Source: Acidobacteriota bacterium
GTDB lineage: Bacteria; Acidobacteriota; Thermoanaerobaculia; Multivoradales; Multivoraceae
Direction of reading: 5' to 3'
Assembly: GCA_003388555.1 (NCBI GenBank)
Contig: QQVD01000031.1
Location: 1-64,000, forward strand
Length of the DNA stretch: 64,000 nt
Both the position numbers and the translations under genes were made by a program. This document shows positions 1-8,790 of the stretch, piece after piece (position 1 is the stretch's first letter; each line of letters begins with the position of its first letter). The notes below the pieces were generated by a model, which was not told where the DNA came from, did no database searches, and worked only from the letters and a program-made list of their open reading frames with translations.

Positions 1-208
1 GCAGGTGGGCGAGGGTCTCGACGCCGCTCCCGGCGAGGTCGAGGTAGGCGACCGTCGTCGGCCCGAGCACGCGGAACGCATCGAGCCCTTTCGGTGAGAG
101 GTTGACGTGGCCGTCGCCGGTGAGCGGTGCGCTGGCGACGAAGAACATCCTCTGACCGGCGATGAACTCGCGCAGCTTGTCGTCGATCTGCTCGAACACC
201 TTGCCCAC
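1..208 (-). CDS. Pyridoxamine 5'-phosphate oxidase family protein (partial, cut by window edge)
   Basis: Only the first 69 codons lie in the window, and the frame is open to the left edge. The start is GTG at 208-206, preceded by an AGGAGG box seven bases upstream that sits inside the last codons of folD. The two genes are three bases apart and probably cotranscribed. The visible protein starts VGKVFEQIDDKLREFI and contains FFVASAPL, then GHVNLSPKG, then AYLDLAGSGVETLAHL. That order is typical of the split-barrel FMN-binding PNPOx-like proteins of about 180-200 residues. Such proteins usually bind FMN or F420 and reduce small substrates. The substrate here cannot be told, and the FMN-contacting C-terminal part is outside the window. 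Confidence 0.8.
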   Translation of the reverse strand, partial: MGKVFEQIDDKLREFIAGQRMFFVASAPLTGDGHVNLSPKGLDAFRVLGPTTVAYLDLAGSGVETLAHL

Positions 209-211
209 GGC

Positions 212-1069
212 TCAGCCCTCCTGCCGCTCGGCGGCCTCGATCGTGTTGCGCAGCAGCATCGCCACCGTGGTCGGCCCGACGCCGCCCAGGCGCGGCGTGA
301 TCCAGGACGCCACCTCGGCCACCGACTCGTCGACGTCGGCGAGCAGCTTGCGTCCCTGCCAGGAGATACCACCCGAGATCACCACCGCGCCCTCGCGCAC
401 CATCTCCGGTCTCACGAACCCGGGCGAGCCGACCGCGGCGACCAGGATGTCGGCGCGGCGGGTGAAGCGGGCGACGTCGCGCACGCCGCTGTGCACCACG
501 GTGACCGCGGCGTTGGCGCCCTCCGCCTTCAGCGACAGGAGCAGGGCCAGGGGACGGCCGAGGGTCGGGCCGCGGCCGATGATCACCACCTCGCGGCCGG
601 CGGTGGGAATGCCGAAGTGCACCAGCATCGCCTGGATACCGGCCGGCGTGCAGGGCACCGGACCTGACTCCTGCAGCACCAGCTTGCCGAGGTTGATCGG
701 GTGCAGCCCGTCGCCGTCCTTGGCCGGATCCATGCGGGCGAGGGCGGCGTTGAAGTCCAGCCCGCGGGGCACCGGATGCTGGATCAGGTAGGCGTGCACC
801 GCCGGATCGTCGTTGAAGCGGTCGACCGCCGCTTCGAGCTCGCGCTGTGAGGCGCCGGTGGGCAGGTGCTGATGGTGGGAGCGGATCCCGACCGCCTCGC
901 AGGCCTCGTGCTTCTTGCGCACGTAGCTGGCGCTCGGACCGTCGTCACCGACCAGGATGGTCCCCAGTCCGACCTCGGTGCCGCGTCCGGCGAGCGCCGC
1001 GGCGCGGCGCTTCACGTCGGCCAACACCGATTCGGCGACTTCGGTTCCCTGCAGCAGTTGGGCGGTCAC
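212..1069 (-). CDS. folD: Bifunctional methylenetetrahydrofolate dehydrogenase / methenyltetrahydrofolate cyclohydrolase
   Basis: FolD interconverts 5,10-methylene-, 5,10-methenyl- and 10-formyl-tetrahydrofolate in the cytoplasm, using NADP(H). The open frame runs further upstream, but a GTG at 1069 gives 285 residues, the usual family length. Catalytic Y49 and K53 lie in SYVRKKHEACEAVGI, and the nucleotide-binding loop is VVIIGRGPTLGRPLALLL, followed by VTVVHSG. The C-terminal signature is present as TPRLGGVGPTT. Two motifs deviate from the common form. QLPLP is QHPVP (97-101) and KDVDGFHP is KDGDGLHP (117-124), but the aspartates are kept. It is divergent from the glycosyltransferase gene at 1212, with about 140 bp between, and is followed closely by a PNPOx-like gene. 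Confidence 0.93.
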   Translation of the reverse strand: MTAQLLQGTEVAESVLADVKRRAAALAGRGTEVGLGTILVGDDGPSASYVRKKHEACEAVGIRSHHQHLPTGASQRELEAAVDRFNDDPAVHAYLIQHPVPRGLDFNAALARMDPAKDGDGLHPINLGKLVLQESGPVPCTPAGIQAMLVHFGIPTAGREVVIIGRGPTLGRPLALLLSLKAEGANAAVTVVHSGVRDVARFTRRADILVAAVGSPGFVRPEMVREGAVVISGGISWQGRKLLADVDESVAEVASWITPRLGGVGPTTVAMLLRNTIEAAERQEG

Positions 1070-1211
1070 GGGGTCTTCCGGTAGGGTGGAGGTCGGCTCC
1101 GGCGGGTCGTGCGTCCGGTGCTCGGCGGCGCGAGAGGCCGGAGCGTAGCAGGGCGCCGCGCATGCGGCGGCTCCGCCGCAGGGGCGTCGATCCGATAGCG
1201 TCCCGGATCTG

Positions 1212-2456
1212 ATGTCAGAGGGCACCGCAGGGCGCGAGGCGCCGCAGATCGTGCACCTGGTGGCCAGGGCGCCGCACCTCTCGGGGTCGTACAACCGGCG
1301 TGTCGGCACCCTGATCGACGAGTTGCCCGAGTACCGTCAGCGCGTGCTCTGCACGCAGACGTCGGAGCCCGTGCCCGACGCCGCCTCTGACCGGGAGGTG
1401 GAACAGCTCGGCGTCTCCGGCCTGTCGGTGGCCGAGCGGCTGCTCGCGGCGCTCCCGGCGCCGCTGCGGGCACGGCTCGGTTTGCCCTTCGGCGACCGCG
1501 AGAGCCAGGTCTTCGCTTGGCAGGCGGCGCGCCGGCTGCGAGCCCTCAGGCCCCGGGTGGTCATGGTCTACGACAACCACAAGCTCGGTCCGGTGCTGCG
1601 CCGGGCGATCGACTGGCCCTGCCGGCTGGTGCTGCACCAGCACGGACTGTCGTACTTCCTGTCGCCAGCACAGGCGACGCGCGACCTCAGCGCCTTCGAC
1701 GCGGTGGTGCTGCTGCACCCGAGCTCCTTCCACTTCGACCGCGCAAGGTCCCACCAGTACCTGCCCGACGTGCACGTGCTGCCGAACTTCGTCGACACCG
1801 CCGAGTTCGCGCCGCCGAGTCGTCAGGAGAAGCAGGCGCTGCGCGCCGAGCTCGGGCTGCCGGCGGACGTCGCGGTGGTGCTCAGCCTCGGCCGACTGGT
1901 GCCGAAGAAGGGCCCGCACCGCCTGCTGCGCGACTGGCGCGAGGTGGTCGCCTACGGTCGCCGGGCGCTGCTCTGGATCGTCGGCGACGGCCCTGCCGAC
2001 TACCGCCGCGGCCTCGAATCGATGGCGCGAGAGCTGGGCGTCGCGGACTCGGTGCGCTTCGACGGCGCCGTGGCGCCCGAGCGGACGGCTCGCTGCTACG
2101 CGGCCTGCGACCTCTTCGTGCTGCCGAGCCTGTGTCACGAAGGCCAACCGCTGACGCTGCTCGAGGCCCTGGCGACGGGAGTGCCGTGCATCGCCAGCGA
2201 CTACCCGGGCCTCGGCGACTGCTTTCCGGAGAGCTGCGTCGAGCCGATCGCGATTCCCAACCACCTGGGCGCCTTCGTCCCGGCGCTGAGCCGGTTGCTC
2301 GACGATCCGCACCGTCGTGATGCGATGGGCGCCGCCGGTCGCGCCCTGTGCGTCGAGGAATATTCGCTGGCGCGGGGACTCGACCGTTGGCGCCGCCTCT
2401 ACGACGAGGAGCTGCGGATGGCTGTCGCCTTTCCTGGCGTAGCGGGCGAGGGATGA
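1212..2456 (+). CDS. Glycosyltransferase family 4 protein
   Basis: This 414-residue protein has the two-domain GT-B layout of retaining GT4 glycosyltransferases. The N-terminal acceptor domain begins IVHLVARAPHLSGSYNRRV. The C-terminal nucleotide-sugar domain starts near residue 225 with VVLSLGRLVPKKGPHRLL, and WIVGDGPADY follows. The EX7E donor-binding motif is HEGQPLTLLEAL near residue 312. Such enzymes build cell-surface glycans, lipopolysaccharide or exopolysaccharide at the cytoplasmic face. The sugar and acceptor cannot be read from sequence. The gene stands alone on this strand, divergent from folD, and its last 58 bases overlap the end of the convergent K+ channel gene. Confidence 0.85.
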   Translation: MSEGTAGREAPQIVHLVARAPHLSGSYNRRVGTLIDELPEYRQRVLCTQTSEPVPDAASDREVEQLGVSGLSVAERLLAALPAPLRARLGLPFGDRESQVFAWQAARRLRALRPRVVMVYDNHKLGPVLRRAIDWPCRLVLHQHGLSYFLSPAQATRDLSAFDAVVLLHPSSFHFDRARSHQYLPDVHVLPNFVDTAEFAPPSRQEKQALRAELGLPADVAVVLSLGRLVPKKGPHRLLRDWREVVAYGRRALLWIVGDGPADYRRGLESMARELGVADSVRFDGAVAPERTARCYAACDLFVLPSLCHEGQPLTLLEALATGVPCIASDYPGLGDCFPESCVEPIAIPNHLGAFVPALSRLLDDPHRRDAMGAAGRALCVEEYSLARGLDRWRRLYDEELRMAVAFPGVAGEG

Positions 2457-4138
2457 GTGGCGACCGCGGCGCCGCGAACGAGCAGATGCTCCGCCCGCCG
2501 TAGCGCGGCACGGTCGCCGCTGAGGTAGAGGTCGTCGCCCGGCTGCAGGACAGTCCGGCTCGAAACCACCATCTCGACGCCCTCGGCGCGGCCGATGCCG
2601 ATCAGTGAGGCGCCGGTGCGCTCGCGGAGGCGCAGTTCGCCCAACTGCCTGCCTGCGATCGAAGGACCGGCGCGCAGCTGCAGCAGCTGCACCTCGTTGT
2701 TGACCCAGATCCGCTGCTCGCCGAACAGTCGCTCGAGCAGCAGGTCGGCGGTGACCTGCGACAGCGACAGCACGGTGTCGGCGCCGGCGGCGCGCACCCG
2801 GTCGGCGTTGGAGTGCTCGCGCAGGCCGGCGACGATCACCGCCCCGGGAATGGTGTCGCGCACCACCAGGGTCGCGAGCAGCGCCTTGGCGTCGGAGTCG
2901 AGGGCGATCACCACCGCGCGGGTGTTGCTTCCGTCGCGCCCGAGCACCGTCGGCGAGAGCACGTCACCGATCAGATCGGCGCCGCCGTCCGGGTCGGCGT
3001 CGACGGTGATCACCGTCTCGCCGGTGTCCCGGAGCAGCTCCGTGGTCACTTTGCCGACCTTGCCGTAGCCGTAGACCACCACGTCGCCGCCGCGACGCAG
3101 CGCGGTGCCGCCGGCGCAGAGCTCCTGCAGCCGCCGGAGCGACTCGGCGCTGCCGACCGCGGTGAGGATGCCTCCGGCGGCGACCCTCGTGGTGGCGGTC
3201 GCCGGCGTCTCGAACACCGCGCCCCGCCACTGACCGATGATCGAGCTGCCGGTCGAGGAGCCGATGCCGAGCTCGGCCAGCGTCCGGCCGGCGGCGGGTG
3301 AAGAGGGATCGACCCGGATGTCGGAGAAGACGACCCGGCTGTCGATGGCGCCGAGCGGATCGGTGAGCCGGCCGGTGGAGCCCTCGTCGGCATCGCGGCG
3401 CAGCAGGAAGCGCGTCGCCGCGCGCGAGGCGAGCGCGGCGCCGAGCACGTGCTTCGGGGTCAGGGTCAGATCGGCTCCGGCCAGCTGCAGCGGCCGCCGA
3501 TGCTCCGCTTCGCCGACCAGGGCCAGCGCCTGGCCGCTCCAACCAGACCGCCGGAGGGCGACGATCAGCGACGAGCTCTCGTGATCCGGTCCGTTGGTCA
3601 CCAGGGTGCGGATCCGCTGCGGTGGGATGCGATCCAGGAGCAGGTCCGGATCGGGGCACAGCACCACCTCGAGCCCACGCTCGAGCAGCGCCCGCGCGCG
3701 CGCCTCGTCGGTCTCGACGACGACCACGTTCCTCTCGCGCCCCTCGAGCTCGGCGAGGAAGGTCGACAGCTCCGGCCCGGGGCGGAAGACCAGGAGCAGA
3801 TCGTCGAGCCTGGTGGTCGTCGGCACCCGGGTCTGGAAGCGTCGTTCGAGGATCGGGATCAGCGCCAACGGCAGCACCAGGAAGACCAGCGCGACACCGG
3901 TGAACTGCGCCACGACGACGAAGGCGACCATCACCGGGTGGCTCCACCGGCCGTCGATCCCGTAGCCGGTGGTGGTCATGGTCTCGGCCGCCCACTGCAG
4001 GCTCTGCGAGACGGTGCGCTGGTCTCCCTCCAGGTGGCGCATGCCGAGCCAGTAGAGCAGCGTCATCACGGCCAGCGCCGCCGGCACCGAGAGTGCGAGC
4101 AGGCGGACAGTGCGTGCGACCACGCGTCCTGACGACAT
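2399..4138 (-). CDS. Two-TM potassium channel with cytoplasmic NAD-binding RCK (TrkA-like) region
   Basis: The protein is a one-pore K+ channel subunit. TM1 is about residues 11-33. The pore helix runs to the selectivity filter TTTGYG at 55-60, and TM2 follows (VMVAFVVVAQFTGVALVFLV). The cytoplasmic part carries two RCK-like units. The first has lost the nucleotide-binding glycines (VFRPGPELSTFL). The second keeps GYGKVG in VVVYGYGKVGKVTTELL. The C-terminal TrkA-C-like regions end with LQPGDDLYLSGDRAALRRAE. The frame is open upstream to a GTG at 4174, but the ATG at 4138 places the first helix close to the N-terminus and is preferred. The assembled channel would be a tetramer gated by cytosolic ligand. 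The 3' end overlaps the convergent glycosyltransferase gene. Confidence 0.87.
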   Translation of the reverse strand: MSSGRVVARTVRLLALSVPAALAVMTLLYWLGMRHLEGDQRTVSQSLQWAAETMTTTGYGIDGRWSHPVMVAFVVVAQFTGVALVFLVLPLALIPILERRFQTRVPTTTRLDDLLLVFRPGPELSTFLAELEGRERNVVVVETDEARARALLERGLEVVLCPDPDLLLDRIPPQRIRTLVTNGPDHESSSLIVALRRSGWSGQALALVGEAEHRRPLQLAGADLTLTPKHVLGAALASRAATRFLLRRDADEGSTGRLTDPLGAIDSRVVFSDIRVDPSSPAAGRTLAELGIGSSTGSSIIGQWRGAVFETPATATTRVAAGGILTAVGSAESLRRLQELCAGGTALRRGGDVVVYGYGKVGKVTTELLRDTGETVITVDADPDGGADLIGDVLSPTVLGRDGSNTRAVVIALDSDAKALLATLVVRDTIPGAVIVAGLREHSNADRVRAAGADTVLSLSQVTADLLLERLFGEQRIWVNNEVQLLQLRAGPSIAGRQLGELRLRERTGASLIGIGRAEGVEMVVSSRTVLQPGDDLYLSGDRAALRRAEHLLVRGAAVATHPSPATPGKATAIRSSSS

Positions 4139-4278
4139 TGCGATGGATGGTATCCAAGCCGACCGGACCCGCACGGATCGGGAATCGCTGCCTGTGCCGC
4201 GCGCTTTACCTTAGCCAGCGGTGCGTCTGCCGCTCCGAGAGCTGACGAGATCAACGACGAGGCCGGGGAGGGCATCGC

Positions 4279-4806
4279 GTGAAGTTGCAGATCGAGAACG
4301 CTTCGACCCAGGATGGACGACCGACGACCGCCCCGTCGCGGCTTCCGGCGGCACTGCTGGCACCGCTGCTCGCGGTGGCGCTGCTCGGCTGCGGCTCCTC
4401 GCGCGGCGGCAGCGAACCGACGCGTCAGACCACCGAGCTGTACACCTGCGAGATGAGCTTCACGCTTTCGGGCTGGTCGGCGATCTACAAGCGCGCCGAC
4501 GGCCAGGGCCGGGTCTCGTGCAGCAACGGCGAGAGCGCCGAGGTCGCGCTGCGTTTGCGTGGCGGCGGCCTCACCGCCGGCAAGACCGAGATCCTCGAGG
4601 GCACCGGCAAGTTCTCGGGGGTCAAGGGCATCGAGGAGATCTACGGCTCCTACGCCGCTGCCGGCGCCCAGGGCGGCGCGGTGAAGGCGAGCGAGGCGAT
4701 CGCGATGACCAAGGGACCGGTGTCGCTGGCGCTGGCCGGCACTGGGCGCGGCTTCTCGCTGGGGCTCGACATCAGTCGCTTCACCATCCGACGCATCAGC
4801 GACTGA
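4279..4806 (+). CDS. Putative lipoprotein of unknown function
   Basis: The 175-residue product has a lipoprotein signal. A hydrophobic stretch (LLAPLLAVALLGC) ends in an LLGC lipobox with the lipidated cysteine at residue 38, after an unusually long polar n-region of about 21 residues. The mature part has a glycine-rich beta-like pattern. It includes GRVSCSNGESAEVALRLRG, TGKFSGVKGIEEIYGSYAA and LALAGTGRGFSLGLDI. I recognise no named domain. Paired cysteines (TCEM and SCSN) could form a disulfide in the periplasm. The gene is divergent from the channel gene, and its last 11 bases overlap the end of the convergent glycosyltransferase gene at 4796. Confidence 0.7.
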   Translation: MKLQIENASTQDGRPTTAPSRLPAALLAPLLAVALLGCGSSRGGSEPTRQTTELYTCEMSFTLSGWSAIYKRADGQGRVSCSNGESAEVALRLRGGGLTAGKTEILEGTGKFSGVKGIEEIYGSYAAAGAQGGAVKASEAIAMTKGPVSLALAGTGRGFSLGLDISRFTIRRISD

Positions 4807-5992
4807 TCGTGGCGGGTGGCCGGAGAGTCACCCGCCATCCGCTCTCGAGCATCGCGCGGATCGCTTCGCGCAGGTCCTCGCGACTGTGCCTCGCGGCCCA
4901 GTCGGCCGCCTCGCGCCGCATGCGGTCGACACGCTCCGGGTCACCGGCGAGCGCGGTGACGGCGTCGGCGATCTCCTCGCCGTCGGCCCGATCGAGAGCA
5001 ACGCCGCGACCGTCGAGCATCGACCGGGCGAAGCCGCCGGCGGACGACAGGCAGACGACCCCGTGTGCCATCGCCTCGGCGAGCACCTTGGGCCAGCCCT
5101 CGTGGGCGGACGGCAGCACCAGCACGTCGCACCAGGCGTACTGCGCGGCGACCCGGTCGAAGGGCAGGGCGCCGGTGGTCTCGAAGCGGTCGGCGAGTCC
5201 GAGATCGCGCGCCTGGCGCTCCAGCGCTCCGCGCTGCGGGCCGTCTCCGACCAGGCGCAGACGGACGGCGACGCCACGACTCTCCAGCCGGGCGCAGGCG
5301 TCGACCAGGCGATCGACCCGCTTCTGCGCCGCCAGCCGTCCGGCGAAGAGCAGGCGCACCGGCTGGCCGGGTCGCTGCAGCCCAGGAGGCCTCGCCGCGG
5401 CGATCCGACCCGCCTCCTCGACCTGGCTGCGGTCCATCATCGAGGTGAACGAGGGCACGATGTGGGCCGGCTCTCCGGGCCACTCCCCGTAGACGCCGAC
5501 CGGGCCCCGGAACCAGCGGCGCAGCAGCCAGCGCTGCAGCTTCACGACCGGGCGCTCGCCCGGATAGGGCGCCCACTGACCTGCGTACTTGGCGCAGGCG
5601 GGGCGGCCCGAGAGCGGAGCCAGCAGAGCGCCCAGCATGCCGAGCACGTTGGGCAGACGCACGTGCACCGCGTCGTGCGCCCTGATCGCGCGCCACAGCC
5701 TCCAGACGTGGGCCGGTGCGGCGACCGCCTGCGCCAGTCGGCCGAGCGATCGGGGCGAGCCGATCAGCCGCTGCGGCAGCAGCACCAGACCCTGGCGGTC
5801 GATCGCGGTCGCATCGTCGGGCGGCGCCCCTGTGCCGCGCGGCGCTGCGATCGAGAGGCGGGGGAAGAGATCGGCCCACAGCTCGATCTCGCGCGCGTAC
5901 GGGCCGAAGGCCCACAGCCGGCCCCGATGCTCGTAGTGCTCGACCCCCGAGACCACCAGCAGCGACTGTGGCGCTCGGGGCTGGCCGCTCAC
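4796..5992 (-). CDS. Glycosyltransferase family 4 protein
   Basis: The protein is 398 residues from a GTG at 5992. That codon overlaps the stop of the upstream oxidoreductase as GTGA, so the pair is translationally coupled. A GT-B fold is indicated. The acceptor domain begins LLVVSGVEHYEHRGRLWAFG. The donor domain begins near RLLFAGRLAAQKRVDRLVDA, continues LVGDGPQRGALERQA, and carries the EX7E motif HEGWPKVLAEAMAHG. It probably transfers a sugar to a lipid-linked or surface glycan at the inner membrane. Coupling to a Gfo/Idh/MocA oxidoreductase suggests, but does not prove, that the partner makes or modifies the donor sugar. Confidence 0.85.
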   Translation of the reverse strand: MSGQPRAPQSLLVVSGVEHYEHRGRLWAFGPYAREIELWADLFPRLSIAAPRGTGAPPDDATAIDRQGLVLLPQRLIGSPRSLGRLAQAVAAPAHVWRLWRAIRAHDAVHVRLPNVLGMLGALLAPLSGRPACAKYAGQWAPYPGERPVVKLQRWLLRRWFRGPVGVYGEWPGEPAHIVPSFTSMMDRSQVEEAGRIAAARPPGLQRPGQPVRLLFAGRLAAQKRVDRLVDACARLESRGVAVRLRLVGDGPQRGALERQARDLGLADRFETTGALPFDRVAAQYAWCDVLVLPSAHEGWPKVLAEAMAHGVVCLSSAGGFARSMLDGRGVALDRADGEEIADAVTALAGDPERVDRMRREAADWAARHSREDLREAIRAMLESGWRVTLRPPATISR

Positions 5993-7236
5993 GGACGCGC
6001 CGCGGCGCTCGGGTTCCAGTCGCCGCGCGCCACCGCCGGCACGAACTCCTCGAGATCCTCGTCGAGCGCCACTACCCGGCCCTCCTCGGCACTGCGGTAG
6101 GCGGCCATCAACAGCTCGGCGATCGCCACTCCGTCGTCGAAGTTCTCGCGCGGCCGCTCGCCGGCGAGGAAGGCGCGCACCATGTGGCGATTCTCGGCAT
6201 CGTAGCCGTAGGAGGTCGCCTCGCTGGCGAGCACCGGCATGAGGCCCATTTCGGCGTTCTGCTTCTCGACCAGGTCCTCTCCCGCCTGCTGCTGCAGCTC
6301 GCGGGAGAAGAACAGCTGCAGGTCGGTGTCGAGCGAGTTGGTGCGCATCGAGTACTCGGGCCCGAGCAGTTCCATCGACAGGCGCAGACCGGCGCCGACG
6401 AAGGACCACGAGGTGGTGGCCTCGATCATCAGCGGCCGTCCCTGCTCGTCGTCGAGCTCGACGGTGGCGCGGGCGAAGTCCTCGGAGGGGCGCTGACGGT
6501 AGTCGATCTCGCGGCCGTAGCGCTCGCGCAGCTGTTCGGCGTACTCGGGCCGCTGCCACTTGAGCGCCGCGATCTGGGCGCTGACCCTTCGCGGCACGAT
6601 CGAGGTGCGCGGTTTTCCCGGCTCGGTGAGCAGGTAGCGGCCGACCTCGATCGAGTGGCACATCATGTCGTTGAGGACGCCTCCACCTTGCAGGCGTCCG
6701 TTCCAGAACCAGGCGGCGTGCGGTCCCGAGTGCTCCTCCGCGGCGCGCGCAAGGTAGGGCCGTCCGCTCGCCGCGGCGCCGCGTGCCCACGCCAGCTCAC
6801 GTCCGCGCTCCACGGACGGCGCGAAGACCTGGTTCTCGAGGTAGCCGTCGAGCAGGCCGTGCTCACGGGCCAGGCGCTGCATCTCGCGCGCCTCGGGCAG
6901 GGTCCGGCCGAGCGGCTTCTCGCAGGCGACGCCGCGCAGCTTCGCGCCGGAGGCCACCGCGGCGCAGATCTTGCGCATGTTGTCGAGCCGGGCATGGTTC
7001 GGCCCGCACAGCCAGAGGGCGTCGATCGCCGGATCGGCGGCCATCTCCTCGATCGAGGCGAATGCCCTTGCGGAGCCGACGCCGAGCTGTCGTGCCAGCG
7101 CCGCGGCGCGCTCGGCGTTGCCCTGATTCGGGCTCCAGACGCCGAGCACGTCGGCGTCGCGCACTGCGATCCACGAACGGATGTGGAACTGGGTGATGAA
7201 CCCCGAACCGACGAAACCGACTCCCAGACGCTGCAT
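5989..7236 (-). CDS. Gfo/Idh/MocA family oxidoreductase
   Basis: This is a 415-residue NAD(P)-dependent oxidoreductase of the sugar/inositol dehydrogenase family. The Rossmann motif is at the extreme N-terminus (VGFVGSGFITQFH). The family EKP motif is CEKPLGRT, and the catalytic-site histidine lies in GGGVLNDMMCHSIEVGRYLL. The ATG at 7236 has a GAGGAG box eight bases upstream, whereas the longer open frame lacks one. These enzymes oxidise or reduce sugar hydroxyls. The substrate is not determinable here. It lies downstream of a DUF3179 gene and is coupled by a four-base overlap to a GT4 gene, which points to glycan metabolism. Confidence 0.87.
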   Translation of the reverse strand: MQRLGVGFVGSGFITQFHIRSWIAVRDADVLGVWSPNQGNAERAAALARQLGVGSARAFASIEEMAADPAIDALWLCGPNHARLDNMRKICAAVASGAKLRGVACEKPLGRTLPEAREMQRLAREHGLLDGYLENQVFAPSVERGRELAWARGAAASGRPYLARAAEEHSGPHAAWFWNGRLQGGGVLNDMMCHSIEVGRYLLTEPGKPRTSIVPRRVSAQIAALKWQRPEYAEQLRERYGREIDYRQRPSEDFARATVELDDEQGRPLMIEATTSWSFVGAGLRLSMELLGPEYSMRTNSLDTDLQLFFSRELQQQAGEDLVEKQNAEMGLMPVLASEATSYGYDAENRHMVRAFLAGERPRENFDDGVAIAELLMAAYRSAEEGRVVALDEDLEEFVPAVARGDWNPSAAARP

Positions 7237-7333
7237 GCTGCACTCCTCGGCTGAGGTCCAACGGAGGAGCGATCGTAGCAACCGCGGCGGCCGTCCAGAC
7301 TGGCCGCTGCCGGGGTGGGAGCTGTCGCCGGAC

Positions 7334-8707
7334 TCAGCGCACCAGCTCGGTCTCGGGATAGGCGGCGAACCAGCCGAACCAGAACGCCCGGTGCCCCGCC
7401 AGGCGTTCGAGACGGGCACCGTCGGCGCCGACCAGGGCATCCTCGGTCACCTGCCAGACGCCGCCCTCGCCGTCTTCGACCCGGTCGCGACCGTTCCAGT
7501 CGGCGAAGCGGCGCCCGCCGGTGCGGTAGGCGCGGTTGGCTCCCGAGCGGTCGGTGAGCACGACCAGGTCGACACCGGCGTGGCTGAGCTGGTGCAGCGG
7601 GTTGCGCTCGAGGAACTCGGCGGCAAGCGCCAGCGGCTGCTCGGGGTCGCCGAGCAGCAGGCAGAAGACCTCGGCCTTGTTGTCGAGCCGGTCGTCGCGG
7701 CGGGAGACGGCGAACATCAGCTCGTCGGTGGCGAAGTACTCGCGGTACGCCGCGCCCTCCGAGTAGTCGCGCTCGTAGCCGGTGTCGAGCGACAGCACCC
7801 GGGTGTCGGGGTGACGCTTGCGCCATTCTCCCCACGTGGTGGTGACGATGCTCCGCCTCGGCAGCTCGATGCCGCGGCCGACCAGCGGCCCGATGACGGG
7901 CACGCCCCAGAGGGTGTTCCACAGCGACTGCGTCGCCTCGTCGAACATCAGCTTGTTCGAGCGGTAGAGGAAGCCGCTGGTGCCGAGCTCGTACCGCTCG
8001 CCGCCGACCTCGGTCTCGAACAGGATCATCGATCCACACAACGTGCAGTAGACGCCGGCCACCGGCACGCCGCCGACGGTGTCGGTGAACATCTCGTGCC
8101 ATCCCATGATGCGCTTCGGGTAGGCACGCGCGTCGCCTTCGACCTCGAGTCCGAAGACGACGTCTCGCCTGCCGAGGTAGCTCGCCTCGTCGGCGGAGAT
8201 CATCTTCGGGTCGTGCAGCGGCGGGATGCCGTTCTGCGCCACACCCCCCCAGCGCACCTCGTCGAGCTCGACGGTGCTCTCGCGACCGGCCGAGAAGTAG
8301 ATCTCGAAGCGGGGGTCGATCAGCCGGTAGAGAAGGCTCTTGAACTCCGCGTAGTGCTGCCAGTCGCCGCGCTCGTCCCAGGCCCAGTACCACTCGAACC
8401 AGTCGTTGCCCGAACGCGCGAGGCGGCGCTGGCCGGTGGCACGTTCGAGCAGATCGAAGAGCTCGTCGCGGTAGACGGGGTCGCGCACCAGCTGAAGCAC
8501 CTCGAGCAGCATCGGGACGAACGACGGCTGCCACTGGCGCTCGACGCGACTGAGCACGCCGCGCCGGATGTCGGGGTCGTTGCGCAGCAGGTCGACGAAG
8601 TCGGCGGCGGCCAGATCGGGGCTGACGCTCTGGCCGCCAGCTGCGGCGATGCCGCCGAGGGCCAGCAGTACGGACAGGGCCGTGGCTGCCCGGAAGGGTC
8701 GGCGCAC
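7334..8707 (-). CDS. DUF3179 domain-containing secreted protein
   Basis: The product is about 457 residues and has a signal peptide (VRRPFRAATALSVLLALGG...). Two starts are possible, GTG at 8755 and GTG at 8707. The second has an AAGGGG box close upstream and gives a compact signal sequence, so it is chosen. After an alpha-helical N-terminal third, the DUF3179 core is clear: WHEMFTDTVGGVPVAGVYCTL, with a cysteine pair as YCTLCGSMILFET, then LGTSGFLYRSNKLMFDEAT and WNTLWGVPVIGP. The family has no established activity. The conserved CxxC hints at metal or redox chemistry. It precedes the Gfo/Idh/MocA and GT4 genes on the same strand with a ~97 bp gap. Confidence 0.85.
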   Translation of the reverse strand: MRRPFRAATALSVLLALGGIAAAGGQSVSPDLAAADFVDLLRNDPDIRRGVLSRVERQWQPSFVPMLLEVLQLVRDPVYRDELFDLLERATGQRRLARSGNDWFEWYWAWDERGDWQHYAEFKSLLYRLIDPRFEIYFSAGRESTVELDEVRWGGVAQNGIPPLHDPKMISADEASYLGRRDVVFGLEVEGDARAYPKRIMGWHEMFTDTVGGVPVAGVYCTLCGSMILFETEVGGERYELGTSGFLYRSNKLMFDEATQSLWNTLWGVPVIGPLVGRGIELPRRSIVTTTWGEWRKRHPDTRVLSLDTGYERDYSEGAAYREYFATDELMFAVSRRDDRLDNKAEVFCLLLGDPEQPLALAAEFLERNPLHQLSHAGVDLVVLTDRSGANRAYRTGGRRFADWNGRDRVEDGEGGVWQVTEDALVGADGARLERLAGHRAFWFGWFAAYPETELVR

Positions 8708-8790
8708 GGCACCCCTTGTCGGCGTCGGGTCGATCGATGGGCTCGCCTGCTTCACCGTTCAGCGGTACGCGGGAGCCGCGGCGGACGGAT

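Noticed and set aside
7283-7305. Imperfect hairpin between the DUF3179 and Gfo/Idh/MocA genes
   Set aside because: Arms pair for six bases around a nine-base loop, with no U-tract. Not enough to call a terminator.
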